NCBI GenBank assembly: GCA_937925855.1
Contig: CALAMO010000014.1
Span: 1 to 64,000 of the forward strand
Source: an uncultured Thiotrichaceae bacterium
GTDB taxonomy: Bacteria; Pseudomonadota; Gammaproteobacteria; Thiotrichales; Thiotrichaceae
Reading direction: 5' to 3'
DNA length: 64,000 nucleotides
The position numbers and the translations under genes are program-made. The notes beneath the pieces were generated by a model, which searched no databases, was not told the DNA's origin, and worked only from the letters and a program-made list of their open reading frames with translations. Shown here piece by piece: positions 29,044 through 37,942 of the stretch (positions are counted from its first letter, which is position 1; the number at the start of each line of letters is the position of its first letter).

Positions 29044-30744
29044 ATGAGCAACCCAGCAGACACCCTCAACGGCGCAGAAGCCATGGTAAAATTGCTGGAC
29101 GGCTACGGTGTTACTCATCTATTCGGTTTATGCGGTGATACTACACTGCCGTTCTACGACGCACTCTATCGCCTCGAACATAATATTCAGCACATCTTAA
29201 CCCGCGACGAGCGCTGTGCGGCTTATATGGCCGATGGCTACGCGCGTGTTACCGGTAAAGTGGGCGTATGCGAAGGCCCAAGCGGCGGTGGTGCAACACA
29301 CATCCTACCCGGCGTGGTAGAGGCGAACGAATCCTCGGTGCCAGTGCTATCCATTACCTCTGACGTGGCGATTTCATCCATCGGTAAATACCCCCTGACC
29401 GAGCTAGACCAGCAGGCTTTATTCCGCCCGCTCACCCAATGGAATGGCGTCATTAATCACCCCGCACGCCTGCCCAGCATGGTGCGAGCAGCCTTTCGCG
29501 CCATGACCACCGGCACGCCGGGCGCGGCTCACCTCGGCTTTCCGTTCGATATGCAAAAAGCAGCGGTTGATCACAGCGACATTTGGGTGCAGGCCGAGCA
29601 TGGCCACTATCCGGCTTGGCGCAGCGGGCCTGAGCAAAGCCGTATTGAAGCGACGGTAGACGCACTGGCCGCCGCGAAACAGCCTGTGATTGTTTGTGGC
29701 GGTGGCGTGGTGCTGGCCGGGGCGGAAGCCGTCCTTAGCTCAATTGCTGAGCACCTCAATATCATCATTGCCACTACCATCAGCGGCCAGGGCAGCCTGT
29801 CAGATACTCACCCCAATTGTCTAGGTGTCATCGGCTCAAACGGTGGCGTCCCGGCGACCCGTCAAGTGATTGACGCAGCGGATCTGGTGATTTACCTGGG
29901 CTGTCGGGCAGGTTCAGTCACCACTGAACGCTGGCGTTACCCGTCGCGCACCGCGCGTATCATTCACTTCGACAGTAACCCCATGGCGATTTCTGCTAAC
30001 TATCAGACAGATATTGCCGTGGTCGGCGACTTATTACTGAGCCTCCAAGCTTTAAAACAGGCGCTGGAAGACGCCGGGGTCAGTGGACTAGATTTTGGCG
30101 GTGCGCACACCGTTGCCGCGACCAAAGAAAAGAAATTTGCGGTATTCGCTGCGCTAGCGGCGAGCACACAGACACCGATTTGCCCGGAGCGAGTCATCGC
30201 CGATTTAAATGCGGTTGCCCCGGACGACGCTATTATTGTGGCCGACCCCGGCACGCCCTGCCCCTATTTTTCAGCCTTTTACCGTACGCCCTATGCGGGG
30301 CGTCACTTCATCAGCAACCGCGCACATGGCGCGCTCGGCTATGCCCTATCAGCCGCCGTCGGCGTGCAGTTTGGCCGCCCGCAGCATAAAGTCATTGCCG
30401 CAATGGGTGACGGCAGCTTTGGCTTCACCGTCGGCGAACTGGAAACCATTGTGCGCTATAAATTACCCATCACCCTGCTAGTATTCTCCAACAGCGTTTA
30501 TGGCTGGATTAAGGCCGGACAGAAAAGCGGATTTGCTGAGCGTTATTATTCAGTGGATTTCAGCCAAACCGATCATGCCGCCATCGCCGCAGCCTACGGC
30601 ATTAAAAACTGGCGGGTGGAAGACCCGACTAAGCTGAAAGCCACGCTGCGGGCAGCCATTGAATACCCGGGGCCAACGCTGGTCGACATCATTACGCAGC
30701 CATTACAAGATGCAAACGCCCCGGTGAGCGAGTGGGTGGCGTGA
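29044..30744 (+). CDS. Thiamine diphosphate-dependent enzyme, unknown substrate
   Basis: Acetolactate-synthase-like ThDP enzyme of 566 residues with the three-domain PYR, middle, PP layout. The cofactor-activating Glu is in TRDERCAAYMADGYAR near residue 58. The middle domain has VIVCGGGVVLAGAE near 210-223. The PP domain has the ThDP/Mg motif GDGSFGFTVGELETIVRYK...NS near 455-480. The segment GPSGGGATHILPGVVEANE in the PYR domain marks a subfamily I cannot tie to a known reaction. It does not look like sulfoacetaldehyde acetyltransferase, benzoylformate decarboxylase or IlvB. It heads a plus-strand unit with a DadA-like oxidase and a TRAP transporter. A 2-oxo-acid made by the oxidase is a reasonable substrate. 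Confidence 0.85.
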   Translation: MSNPADTLNGAEAMVKLLDGYGVTHLFGLCGDTTLPFYDALYRLEHNIQHILTRDERCAAYMADGYARVTGKVGVCEGPSGGGATHILPGVVEANESSVPVLSITSDVAISSIGKYPLTELDQQALFRPLTQWNGVINHPARLPSMVRAAFRAMTTGTPGAAHLGFPFDMQKAAVDHSDIWVQAEHGHYPAWRSGPEQSRIEATVDALAAAKQPVIVCGGGVVLAGAEAVLSSIAEHLNIIIATTISGQGSLSDTHPNCLGVIGSNGGVPATRQVIDAADLVIYLGCRAGSVTTERWRYPSRTARIIHFDSNPMAISANYQTDIAVVGDLLLSLQALKQALEDAGVSGLDFGGAHTVAATKEKKFAVFAALAASTQTPICPERVIADLNAVAPDDAIIVADPGTPCPYFSAFYRTPYAGRHFISNRAHGALGYALSAAVGVQFGRPQHKVIAAMGDGSFGFTVGELETIVRYKLPITLLVFSNSVYGWIKAGQKSGFAERYYSVDFSQTDHAAIAAAYGIKNWRVEDPTKLKATLRAAIEYPGPTLVDIITQPLQDANAPVSEWVA

Positions 30745-30778
30745 TGCAGATACGGCGCCCCACCCTGGACGCTCAGTC

Positions 30779-32029
30779 ATGAAGCACGTCATCGTCATTG
30801 GCGCAGGCATCGTCGGCGTATCCACCACCCTCTGGCTCCAGCGCTATGGCTGTAAAGTCACGCTCATCGACCGTCAGATCAGCAAACAGGCCGCCAGCTA
30901 CGGCAACGCTGGTATTCTCGCGGCCTGTTCGATTATCCCCGTCACCGTCCCCGGCTTGATAGCTAAAGCGCCTAAGATGCTGTTCAGCCCGGAACAGCCA
31001 CTGTTTCTGCGCTGGTCTTATTTATTCACTTTATTACCGTGGCTGCGCCAATACCTAGCGCACTGCAATCAGGATGATGTCGAACGCATTGCCAAAGCGC
31101 TGATGCCACTGATTGGTGATAGCCTGCACCACCATCAGGCGCTGGCGCAGGGCACCCCAGCTGCCGCCTTTGTTAAACCCGATGACTACTCGTTTTTATA
31201 TGATAGCCGCGCCGCTTACACCGCAGATGCCATGGCGTGGCAGCTGCGGGAGGCCTACGGTTTCAGTTGGGACGTGCTGGAGGGTGACGCGGTCACAGCC
31301 TATGATCCCAACCTCAATGGCGGCGGCCAGGTACTGGTACGCATGCATCATCATGGCCGCATCCCCAAGCCGGGAGACTATGTGCAAGCACTCACTCAGC
31401 ATGCGCTGGCGCAGGGGGCGACGCTAATTCGCGGCGAAGTAGCTGAATTTATTAAGCGGGGGGAATGCATTAGCGGCGTCAAGACAGCGGATCAGCAGTC
31501 TTTTAGCGCGGATGCTGTAGCCGTGACCACCGGGGTCTGGTCACCGGGGCTGACACGGCAGCTGGGGATTCGTGTTCCAGTAGAAAGTGAACGCGGCTAT
31601 CATATCGAACTAATCAATCCCAACATTATGCCGCGCGCGCCCATTATGGTTGCCAGCGGTAAATTTGTAATGACGCCGATGGGCGACCGGCTACGCCTAG
31701 CGGGCATTGTTGAATTTGGCGGGCTGGAGGCAGAAGCATCATCAGCACCGCACACGCTATTGCGCAAGAAAGTGCGCGAGACCTTACCCGGTATTCAATG
31801 GGAGGATGAGACTAGTTGGCTGGGCCATCGCCCTGCCCCGGTAGACTCCATCCCTCTGATTGGTCAGATTGATCACCTGCCCGGACTCTATACTGGCTTT
31901 GGGCATCATCATATTGGCCTGACCGGTGGCCCAAGAACCGGCCAGCTGCTGGCACAGCTTATTTCAGGCCAGGAGCCTGCGGTGGATTTACAGCCTTATC
32001 GCCCCGATCGGTTTAATAATCGTGAGTAA
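30779..32029 (+). CDS. FAD-dependent amino acid oxidase/dehydrogenase, DadA-like
   Basis: D-amino-acid-dehydrogenase-type flavoprotein of 416 residues. The FAD dinucleotide fold VIGAGIVGVSTTLWLQRYG (residues 5-23) opens the protein, and the GLYTGFGHHHIGLTGGPRTGQLLAQLISG segment near 375-403 closes it, as in DadA. It probably oxidises an amine or D-amino acid to an imine/2-oxo acid and passes electrons to quinone. It lies 34 nt downstream of the ThDP enzyme gene and before the TRAP binding-protein gene, so its substrate is probably what the transporter brings in, or a stereoisomer made by the racemase. Confidence 0.88.
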   Translation: MKHVIVIGAGIVGVSTTLWLQRYGCKVTLIDRQISKQAASYGNAGILAACSIIPVTVPGLIAKAPKMLFSPEQPLFLRWSYLFTLLPWLRQYLAHCNQDDVERIAKALMPLIGDSLHHHQALAQGTPAAAFVKPDDYSFLYDSRAAYTADAMAWQLREAYGFSWDVLEGDAVTAYDPNLNGGGQVLVRMHHHGRIPKPGDYVQALTQHALAQGATLIRGEVAEFIKRGECISGVKTADQQSFSADAVAVTTGVWSPGLTRQLGIRVPVESERGYHIELINPNIMPRAPIMVASGKFVMTPMGDRLRLAGIVEFGGLEAEASSAPHTLLRKKVRETLPGIQWEDETSWLGHRPAPVDSIPLIGQIDHLPGLYTGFGHHHIGLTGGPRTGQLLAQLISGQEPAVDLQPYRPDRFNNRE

Positions 32030-32138
32030 TATGCCATGATTACTCGTACTGAACAGCGCATAATAAACTCAACGCTAATACACTGTATTCAGTATTCAGA
32101 GACTGCAAGGGTCTCATACATCCAATGGAGGAGTTAAC

Positions 32139-33113
32139 ATGAAAAAAGTCGCATTGGCCGCTGCCATGGCTACCGTTTGTTTCAGCACCACTAGCCTACA
32201 GGCCGGTGAAAAATGGGATATGCCAATGGCCTATTCAGCCACCAACTTCCACTCGGCCACTGGGGCGGAGTTTGCTAAGTGCATCACCACCGGCACCAGC
32301 GGTGATATTGAAGTCACCACTCACCCTTCCGGCTCACTGTTTAAGGGCGGTGATATTAAGCGCGCTATCCAAACCGGCCAAGCACCGATTGGTGAACGTC
32401 TACTCTCCGGCCATCAGAATGAAAATGCGCTGTTTGGTTTTGATTCTGTGCCGTTTCTTGCCACCTCATTTGATGACTCCGCCAAGCTGTGGGAAGCGGC
32501 AAAAGAACCGCTGACTAATCTGCTGGACGAACAGGGTCTGGTCTTACTGTATTCAGTCCCTTGGCCGCCGCAGGGCTTATATTTCAAGAAAGAAGTCAAC
32601 TCAGTGGCCGATATGAAAGGCATTAAATTCCGGTCTTATAATAATGCGACCGCACGCCTAGCGGAACTCACGGGCATGCTGCCGGTATCGATTGAGGCGG
32701 CGGAAATCTCACAGGCATTTGCCACCGGTGTCGCTGAAGCGATGATCTCTTCTGGCTCGACTGGCTATGACCGCAAAGTCTGGGAAAGCCTGACCCATTT
32801 TTATGAGGTTGATGCTTGGCTGCCGCGTAACTATGTGATGGTGAATAAAGACGTTTGGGGCAAAGTCAGTGAAGCCAACCAAAACGTCATTAAAGGCTGC
32901 GCACAAATGGCAGAATATGCCGGTAACTGGCGCGCCAAAGAGTACACCGGTTTCACGCTGAACGGCCTGCGTGCTGGTGGTATGACCGTTGGCCCTGCGG
33001 GCGAAGGTTTGGTGGGTGAGCTGAAAGCCATCGGCAAAACCATGACTGCGGAATGGCTGGAAGCGGCAGGTGATCAAGGTAAGGCGATTGTTGATGCGTT
33101 TAACGCGGAGTGA
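32139..33113 (+). CDS. TRAP transporter substrate-binding protein, DctP family
   Basis: Periplasmic TRAP binding protein of 324 residues with a Sec signal peptide (cleavage near LQAGEKWDM, about residue 24). Typical DctP features include KGIKFRSYNNATARLAELTGMLPVSI near 155-180 and the FATGVAEAMISSGSTGY loop near 190. Solute-binding Arg lies in the KFR segment. Excellent ribosome-binding site GGAGGAG 5 nt upstream. Substrates of this family are carboxylates, sulfonates or amino-acid-like acids; which one is not visible. A hairpin with a T-run follows the gene. Confidence 0.93.
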   Translation: MKKVALAAAMATVCFSTTSLQAGEKWDMPMAYSATNFHSATGAEFAKCITTGTSGDIEVTTHPSGSLFKGGDIKRAIQTGQAPIGERLLSGHQNENALFGFDSVPFLATSFDDSAKLWEAAKEPLTNLLDEQGLVLLYSVPWPPQGLYFKKEVNSVADMKGIKFRSYNNATARLAELTGMLPVSIEAAEISQAFATGVAEAMISSGSTGYDRKVWESLTHFYEVDAWLPRNYVMVNKDVWGKVSEANQNVIKGCAQMAEYAGNWRAKEYTGFTLNGLRAGGMTVGPAGEGLVGELKAIGKTMTAEWLEAAGDQGKAIVDAFNAE

Positions 33114-33163
33114 TAACGCACTTATTCACCAGCCACAAGATCCAACAGAAAAATCCCCCTCGC

Positions 33164-33192
33164 TCCCCCTTGGCTTAGGGGGATGCGTTTTT
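33164..33192 (+). terminator. Terminator or attenuator between dctP-like and dctQ-like genes
   Basis: TCCCCC pairs with GGGGGA around TTGGCTTA, followed by TGCG and five T. It lies in the 247-base gap inside the TRAP operon, so it would let the binding protein be made in excess over the membrane subunits. Its sequence nearly repeats the 26749-26769 palindrome. Confidence 0.65.
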
Positions 33193-33360
33193 GGCAAATA
33201 CTGAACTCTGCTGCAAACGCCCCTGCTTTAACATCGATGTCTGTTAACACGATGCCTTGGAGGGCTGGGTTGGATTTAACTTTCATTGACTTCTATCTAG
33301 AAGGGCAGCTTAAGCAAATAACCTTCAAGCAGATGAAGGTTTCCTCCCCCGGAGTCCTCA

Positions 33361-33903
33361 ATGCACAAACTACGCGCTTTCCTCGACCGCCTCTATCTAT
33401 TGAGCGGCATCATTGCTTCGCTCTTTCTGGTCGCTATTCTGTCACTCATCGTGCTGCAAATGTTGGCACGCTGGACAGGCGAAGTCTTCCCGGGCGCGCC
33501 AGATTATGCAGGTTATTGTATGGCGGCAGCTTCGTTTTTTGCCTTTGCCTACGCACTGAATCGCGGATCTCATATCCGGGTCAGTATTTTGCTTAATGCC
33601 GTAGGCGTTAAGATGCGACGTATTTTGAATATCTGGTGTTTTAGCATTGGCGCTGCGCTGGCCTGGTACTTCGTTTATTACGCCTGTCGTATGGTGTACT
33701 GGTCGTGGAAGTTTAAGGACATCAGCCAAGGACAGGATGCAACCCCACTATGGATTCCCCAGATGGCGATGGTGCTTGGAGTGACGATTTTTGCAATTGC
33801 GCTGACTGACCATTGGCTACATCTGTTTATTGACGGCGATCACCGCATCAACGCCGAAAAGATTAAAGCAACTGAACCGATGCCTGTAGCGAAGGAGGCC
33901 TGA
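33361..33903 (+). CDS. TRAP transporter small permease, DctQ family
   Basis: Small TRAP membrane subunit of 180 residues with four hydrophobic helices (SGIIASLFLVAILSLIVLQML, YAGYCMAAASFFAFAYAL, IWCFSIGAALAWYFVYYA and MAMVLGVTIFAIALTD). It forms the inner-membrane Na+-coupled complex with the following large subunit. The gene ends 2 nt before the DctM start; AAGGAGG in its end serves as the DctM ribosome-binding site. Confidence 0.93.
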   Translation: MHKLRAFLDRLYLLSGIIASLFLVAILSLIVLQMLARWTGEVFPGAPDYAGYCMAAASFFAFAYALNRGSHIRVSILLNAVGVKMRRILNIWCFSIGAALAWYFVYYACRMVYWSWKFKDISQGQDATPLWIPQMAMVLGVTIFAIALTDHWLHLFIDGDHRINAEKIKATEPMPVAKEA

Positions 33904-33905
33904 AC

Positions 33906-35222
33906 ATGGAACAACTCCACTTAATTGCGCTGTTTCTGTTCGTGCTGTTCCTGCTATTGGGCACCGGCGTCTGGGTTGGCCTCGCGCTGATGGGCGTTGC
34001 TTTTGTTGGCATGGAATTATTCACCACGCGCCCCTCGGGTGATGCCATGCTGACGACCATCTGGTCGGCTTCATCATCCTGGACGTTAACCGCCCTGCCG
34101 CTGTTTATCTGGATGGGGGAAATACTCTTCCGCACCCGGCTGTCAGAAGACATGTTTAAAGGCTTATCACCCTGGATGGCACGGCTGCCAGGGGGCTTGG
34201 TACATACGAATATTGTGGGCTGCACGGTCTTTGCGGCCGTGTCAGGGTCTTCTGCGGCGACGCTCACCACCGTGGGCAAGATGGCGATTCCTGAGCTGCG
34301 CAAACGCCAATACCCCGAGCATATGATTATCGGCACACTGGCTGGCGCGGCTACGCTTGGCCTAATGATCCCACCCTCGTTAACGCTGATTGTCTATGGC
34401 GTCACGATTAATGAGTCTATCTCTAAACTCTTTATCGCCGGGATTTTGCCAGGTTTAGTACTCGCGTTAATGTTTATGGCCTATGTGGCGGTTTACTCAA
34501 AATTGGGCAAAGATTTCACACCGCTGGAAGAACCGCGCCTAAGCCTGTGGGAAAAGATTAAAATCTCGCGCTTTCTGATTCCCGTACTGCTGCTGATTGC
34601 GGTGGTGATTGGCTCGATGTATGCCGGGTTTGCCACTGCCACTGAAGCCGCCGCTTTTGGGGTGATTGGCTCCCTCATCCTAGCAGCAGTACAAGGCTCC
34701 TTAAACTGGAAAACCTTTACCGATAGCCTAATGGGCGCTACCGCCACCTCGGCGATGATTGCGTTGATCCTGGCGGGCGCTGCGTTTCTATCACTCGCCA
34801 TGGGCTTTACCGGCCTGCCGCGTGGGCTGGCTGATTTAATTGCCTCACTGGACTTATCGCGCTTTGAGCTGCTGATGGTGCTCCTGGTGTTTTACATCAT
34901 CCTCGGCTGCTTCTTGGATGGCATTTCCTCGGTGGTACTCACCATGGCGATTGTAGAACCGATGATTCGTCAGGCCGGTATTGATGTGATTTGGTTCGGT
35001 ATTTTTATTGTGGTTGTGGTGGAAATGGCACAGATAACGCCGCCGATCGGGTTTAATCTCTTTGTGCTACAGGGGATGACAGATCACCAAATGGATTTTA
35101 TTGCCAAAGCGGCCATCCCAATGTTTCTCATCATGGTGCTGATGGTGTTCGTGCTGATTTGGGTACCAGAATTAGCGACTTATCTGCCGGATAATATGCG
35201 ATCTGCAACAAGCAGTGGGTAG
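33906..35222 (+). CDS. TRAP transporter large permease, DctM family
   Basis: Large TRAP subunit of 438 residues, about twelve membrane segments, carrying the Na+/substrate transport path. Family marks: GSSAATLTTVGKMAIPELRKRQYP near residues 112-135, the GAATLGLMIPPSLTLIVYGV segment near 140-160 and EMAQITPPIGFNLFVLQGM near 372-390. AAGGAGG lies 7 nt before the ATG. It is the last gene of the operon and is followed by a bidirectional hairpin. Confidence 0.96.
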   Translation: MEQLHLIALFLFVLFLLLGTGVWVGLALMGVAFVGMELFTTRPSGDAMLTTIWSASSSWTLTALPLFIWMGEILFRTRLSEDMFKGLSPWMARLPGGLVHTNIVGCTVFAAVSGSSAATLTTVGKMAIPELRKRQYPEHMIIGTLAGAATLGLMIPPSLTLIVYGVTINESISKLFIAGILPGLVLALMFMAYVAVYSKLGKDFTPLEEPRLSLWEKIKISRFLIPVLLLIAVVIGSMYAGFATATEAAAFGVIGSLILAAVQGSLNWKTFTDSLMGATATSAMIALILAGAAFLSLAMGFTGLPRGLADLIASLDLSRFELLMVLLVFYIILGCFLDGISSVVLTMAIVEPMIRQAGIDVIWFGIFIVVVVEMAQITPPIGFNLFVLQGMTDHQMDFIAKAAIPMFLIMVLMVFVLIWVPELATYLPDNMRSATSSG

Positions 35223-35257
35223 TTCAAGTTACAGTCTCCTGCCAACTTATACCCTCA

Positions 35258-35292
35258 GAAGGTCACTCTAACCGCAGCGGTGAGTGACCTTC
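35258..35292. terminator. Bidirectional terminator between TRAP and peroxiredoxin-like genes
   Basis: GAAGGTCACTC and GAGTGACCTTC form a perfect 11-bp stem with a 13-nt loop between convergent genes. T-rich tails are weak on both sides. Confidence 0.65.
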
Positions 35293-35318
35293 CGCCTCAT
35301 GCCTATCGGGCAGCCGTA

Positions 35319-35861
35319 TCAAACGTCTCCCACATACTCGCCGCGTGCTGGATAATCATTCGCCAGCGTAAAATCAATCGCCCCCACCAAATCGGCTAAC
35401 AGCGGGCGCGAGAACGGCATCGTCTGCGTCGCACCATAAAACAAGGTGCCCTCTGGTCGCACCATAAACACGCCCGGTTCGCTAAACAGAGCAGGCTCCT
35501 CGATGCCAATCGAAGTCTTCCCGCGCGACGCTGAGATATAAAGCCCCCACTGGCGCGCGCTCATCAGGCTCAAGCCATGGGCAAAACGCAGCTTATCGGC
35601 TTTTATTTTTTTCGCCATCTCGCGCGTGCGTTCTTCCGTATCTGAACTCAGCGCCAGTACCTGCACCCCACGCTGGGTAAAATCATCCATGAGCCGCTCT
35701 AATTCAAGCAGGTATTTCGCACACACCGGGCAATGCAGGCCACGATAAAACACCAGTAAGTCAAAATGCTCACCGGGTTCAGCGCCCAACACAAAACGAC
35801 TGCCATCAAGCAATGTGACGTTTAAAGCCGGAACCGGCTGACGGGGAATCAGTGCATTCAT
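35319..35861 (-). CDS. Peroxiredoxin-like (AhpC/TSA family) protein
   Basis: Thioredoxin-fold protein of 180 residues. FYRGLHCPVCAKYLLELERL near residues 36-55 has a CPVC motif where peroxiredoxins have a peroxidatic Cys, and the later SDTEERT and GLYIS strands match the AhpC/TSA-like group. It probably reduces peroxides or other oxidants in the cytosol. AGGAA lies before ATG 35861, which is preferred to a start 16 codons upstream. It stands alone, divergent from a GNAT gene. Confidence 0.85.
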   Translation of the reverse strand: MNALIPRQPVPALNVTLLDGSRFVLGAEPGEHFDLLVFYRGLHCPVCAKYLLELERLMDDFTQRGVQVLALSSDTEERTREMAKKIKADKLRFAHGLSLMSARQWGLYISASRGKTSIGIEEPALFSEPGVFMVRPEGTLFYGATQTMPFSRPLLADLVGAIDFTLANDYPARGEYVGDV

Positions 35862-35933
35862 AATTGTTCCTGTGAAAATGAAAGCATTATACTCGCATAT
35901 TACAATCACCGCCTACAGAGACCCAAACAGCCC

Positions 35934-36416
35934 ATGAGCACACACACCCTCATCGTCGACTATCAAAACCCACAGCACCGCGCAGACATGATGACACTCA
36001 TGGATGAATACGCCCGTTTACCCATTATTCACGGCAAGCCACTGCCAGAGTCGATTAAAGCACAATTAGCCGAGCGCCTAAGCCAAATCCCCGGCGCGTT
36101 CAGCGTGCTGTGTTATGTTGCAGAGAAGCCAGCGGGGTTGATCAATTGCTTTGAAGGCTTTTCGACCTTCAAATGCAAACCGCTCATTAATGTGCATGAT
36201 GTTATGGTCAGCGCCGATTTCCAGGGGCGCGGCCTAACCCGCAAAATGCTGAAAACCGTAGAGAGCGTGGCGCGCCAGCGCGGTTGCTGCAAGCTAACGC
36301 TGGAAGTGATGGAATATAATGAACCCGCGCGGCGGGCCTATCAGAACATCGGTTTTGAAAACTATGCCGCTGATCCGGCCTATGGCGTCGCGCAATTTTG
36401 GGAGAAGGCGCTGTGA
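35934..36416 (+). CDS. GNAT family N-acetyltransferase
   Basis: GNAT acetyltransferase of 160 residues. Motif A, the acetyl-CoA pyrophosphate loop, is VMVSADFQGRGLTRKMLKTVE near residues 91-111 (Q-x-x-G-x-G/L pattern), followed by KLTLEVMEYNEPARRAYQNIGF near 122-143, the usual motif B. The acceptor is unknown. There is no operon partner on its strand. Confidence 0.9.
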   Translation: MSTHTLIVDYQNPQHRADMMTLMDEYARLPIIHGKPLPESIKAQLAERLSQIPGAFSVLCYVAEKPAGLINCFEGFSTFKCKPLINVHDVMVSADFQGRGLTRKMLKTVESVARQRGCCKLTLEVMEYNEPARRAYQNIGFENYAADPAYGVAQFWEKAL

Positions 36417-36454
36417 ACGGCTGAGGCGCGAGCTAATAGATCATAAGCCTGGCC

Positions 36455-37804
36455 TCAAAACTCTCGCCCAGCCCGCAGTTCCTTCCACCGCATATAACCA
36501 TTCGCCCCCAACCACATCAAAGGCTCTGGCATTAACTTCTTCGGCGGCGCTTCCGGCTGATAATCCGGCAGCAGCGATGCAGACTTCGCCACTCCCATGG
36601 CCTGCTCCGCCGCTATAATCCCAGCCACAGTGCCCTTAGCGGTACCCAGCCCATTCTGACAGCAGGCCGCATAGACACCCTCTGCCACTTGACCCAGTGC
36701 AGAAACACCGTTCAAGCTCAAACACAGCCGCCCACCCCAGCAATAGGCCATCTCAACCTGTTTTAACATCGGGAAACGCGCCTCAAAACCACGCCGATGA
36801 GTACGCGCGACTGAGTCCAGGCGACCCTCCGGTACGGCCATTGTGGGATCATAGCTAGAGCGGCTGCGAATAATAATGCGATTTCCACCCACGCCTGAGA
36901 TGCGCCGCACCGTCGTACCCAAAGGATCTGCGGGGGTAAAAGCCCACTGCGCTTCCCCCCCCAGGCGCTGACACTCATCAACGGTCAGGGCGCGCGTCAT
37001 CGAAGCATAGGTGAAGACATGCAACAAACGCCGCGCGAAATACCCAAACTGCTGGATCAGGCCATTCACCGCCAAAATCACGGTCTTCGCCTGGACCAAC
37101 CCCTGCGGCGTCTGCACCTGCCAATAGCCCTGGCGCTGCGTGCAAGCCGTCACGGGCGAATACTCGTACAAGTCGACCCCGCGCTGCTGCTGCAAACCTG
37201 CCGCAAAACCGCGAATGAACTGCGCGGGCTGCAGCATTGCGGTTCCGGGTGTCCATAGTCCGCTTTGATAATACGCAATCCCGGTGAGCGCTTTCATATC
37301 GGCGGCATCCAGCAGCTCATAGGTCTCATCTAAGCCGGCCAAATGCCGTGCATAGTCCAAATTGTGCTGCCGGCCTTTATCAGTGGCAGCGGCGTTAATC
37401 TTACCGCTGGCGACAAAGGCTTCAGCGGGCATGGCATAGTCCTGTGCTGCCTGTGCCGCAAAGCGAATGGCAGCTCGATTCAGCGCCGTCTGGCGCCGGT
37501 CATTGTCCAGCGACTCGCCCGCATAATCATCCGAAGACAAATCGTGCGGCAGATCAATCATAAAGCCTGAATTACGCCCCGCTGGGCCTTCTGCGACACC
37601 ACGCCCTTCAAGAATAATAGTGCGCGCCTCAGGCTGTAGCTGGTGCAGCCGCCGTGCCGCCGCTAAACCGGCAAAGCCCGCTCCAACCACTAGATAATCC
37701 GCATGCTGCTCACCCACCAGTGTTGGATAGGGTGCCCGTGCAGGCAAAATCGCATCCCAAGCCGCAGGCCCAGGGTCAGGCGGCATCGCTCCCAACTCTG
37801 CCAT
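36455..37804 (-). CDS. FAD-dependent oxidoreductase, PuuB/OrdL type
   Basis: DAO-family flavoprotein of 449 residues resembling gamma-glutamylputrescine oxidase. The FAD fold YLVVGAGFAGLAAARRLHQLQP lies near residues 36-57, followed by GPAGRNSGFMIDLPHDL near 74-90, a segment where this group binds FAD. The C-terminus has AYCWGGRLCLSLNG and CQNGLGTAKGTVAGIIAAE. It probably oxidises a primary or secondary amine or cyclic imino acid to an aldehyde or imine. It lies downstream of the aldehyde dehydrogenase and DapA-like genes, which could take the products further. Confidence 0.87.
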   Translation of the reverse strand: MAELGAMPPDPGPAAWDAILPARAPYPTLVGEQHADYLVVGAGFAGLAAARRLHQLQPEARTIILEGRGVAEGPAGRNSGFMIDLPHDLSSDDYAGESLDNDRRQTALNRAAIRFAAQAAQDYAMPAEAFVASGKINAAATDKGRQHNLDYARHLAGLDETYELLDAADMKALTGIAYYQSGLWTPGTAMLQPAQFIRGFAAGLQQQRGVDLYEYSPVTACTQRQGYWQVQTPQGLVQAKTVILAVNGLIQQFGYFARRLLHVFTYASMTRALTVDECQRLGGEAQWAFTPADPLGTTVRRISGVGGNRIIIRSRSSYDPTMAVPEGRLDSVARTHRRGFEARFPMLKQVEMAYCWGGRLCLSLNGVSALGQVAEGVYAACCQNGLGTAKGTVAGIIAAEQAMGVAKSASLLPDYQPEAPPKKLMPEPLMWLGANGYMRWKELRAGREF

Positions 37805-37942
37805 TAAGCAAACACCTTGACAGTCCTAAACATGAAAAGGCAGAGGCTAATGACCTGGAAGCCAGTAGGCCTGAGCGCCAGCGAATTTACGCCCGTTAAC
37901 AAGTGTTGTTACTCCCCTGCTTGCCTCGTTCTAACTGCACCA

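Noticed and set aside
29044-30744. ThDP enzyme as sulfoacetaldehyde acetyltransferase (Xsc), which would complete a sulfonate pathway
   Set aside because: The N-terminal and PYR-domain sequence does not resemble Xsc as I know it, and no pta lies beside it. Not supported.
33183-33596. Open frame spanning the TRAP gap and start of the DctQ gene
   Set aside because: It begins within the terminator and runs in another frame through DctQ; there is no family resemblance or ribosome-binding site.
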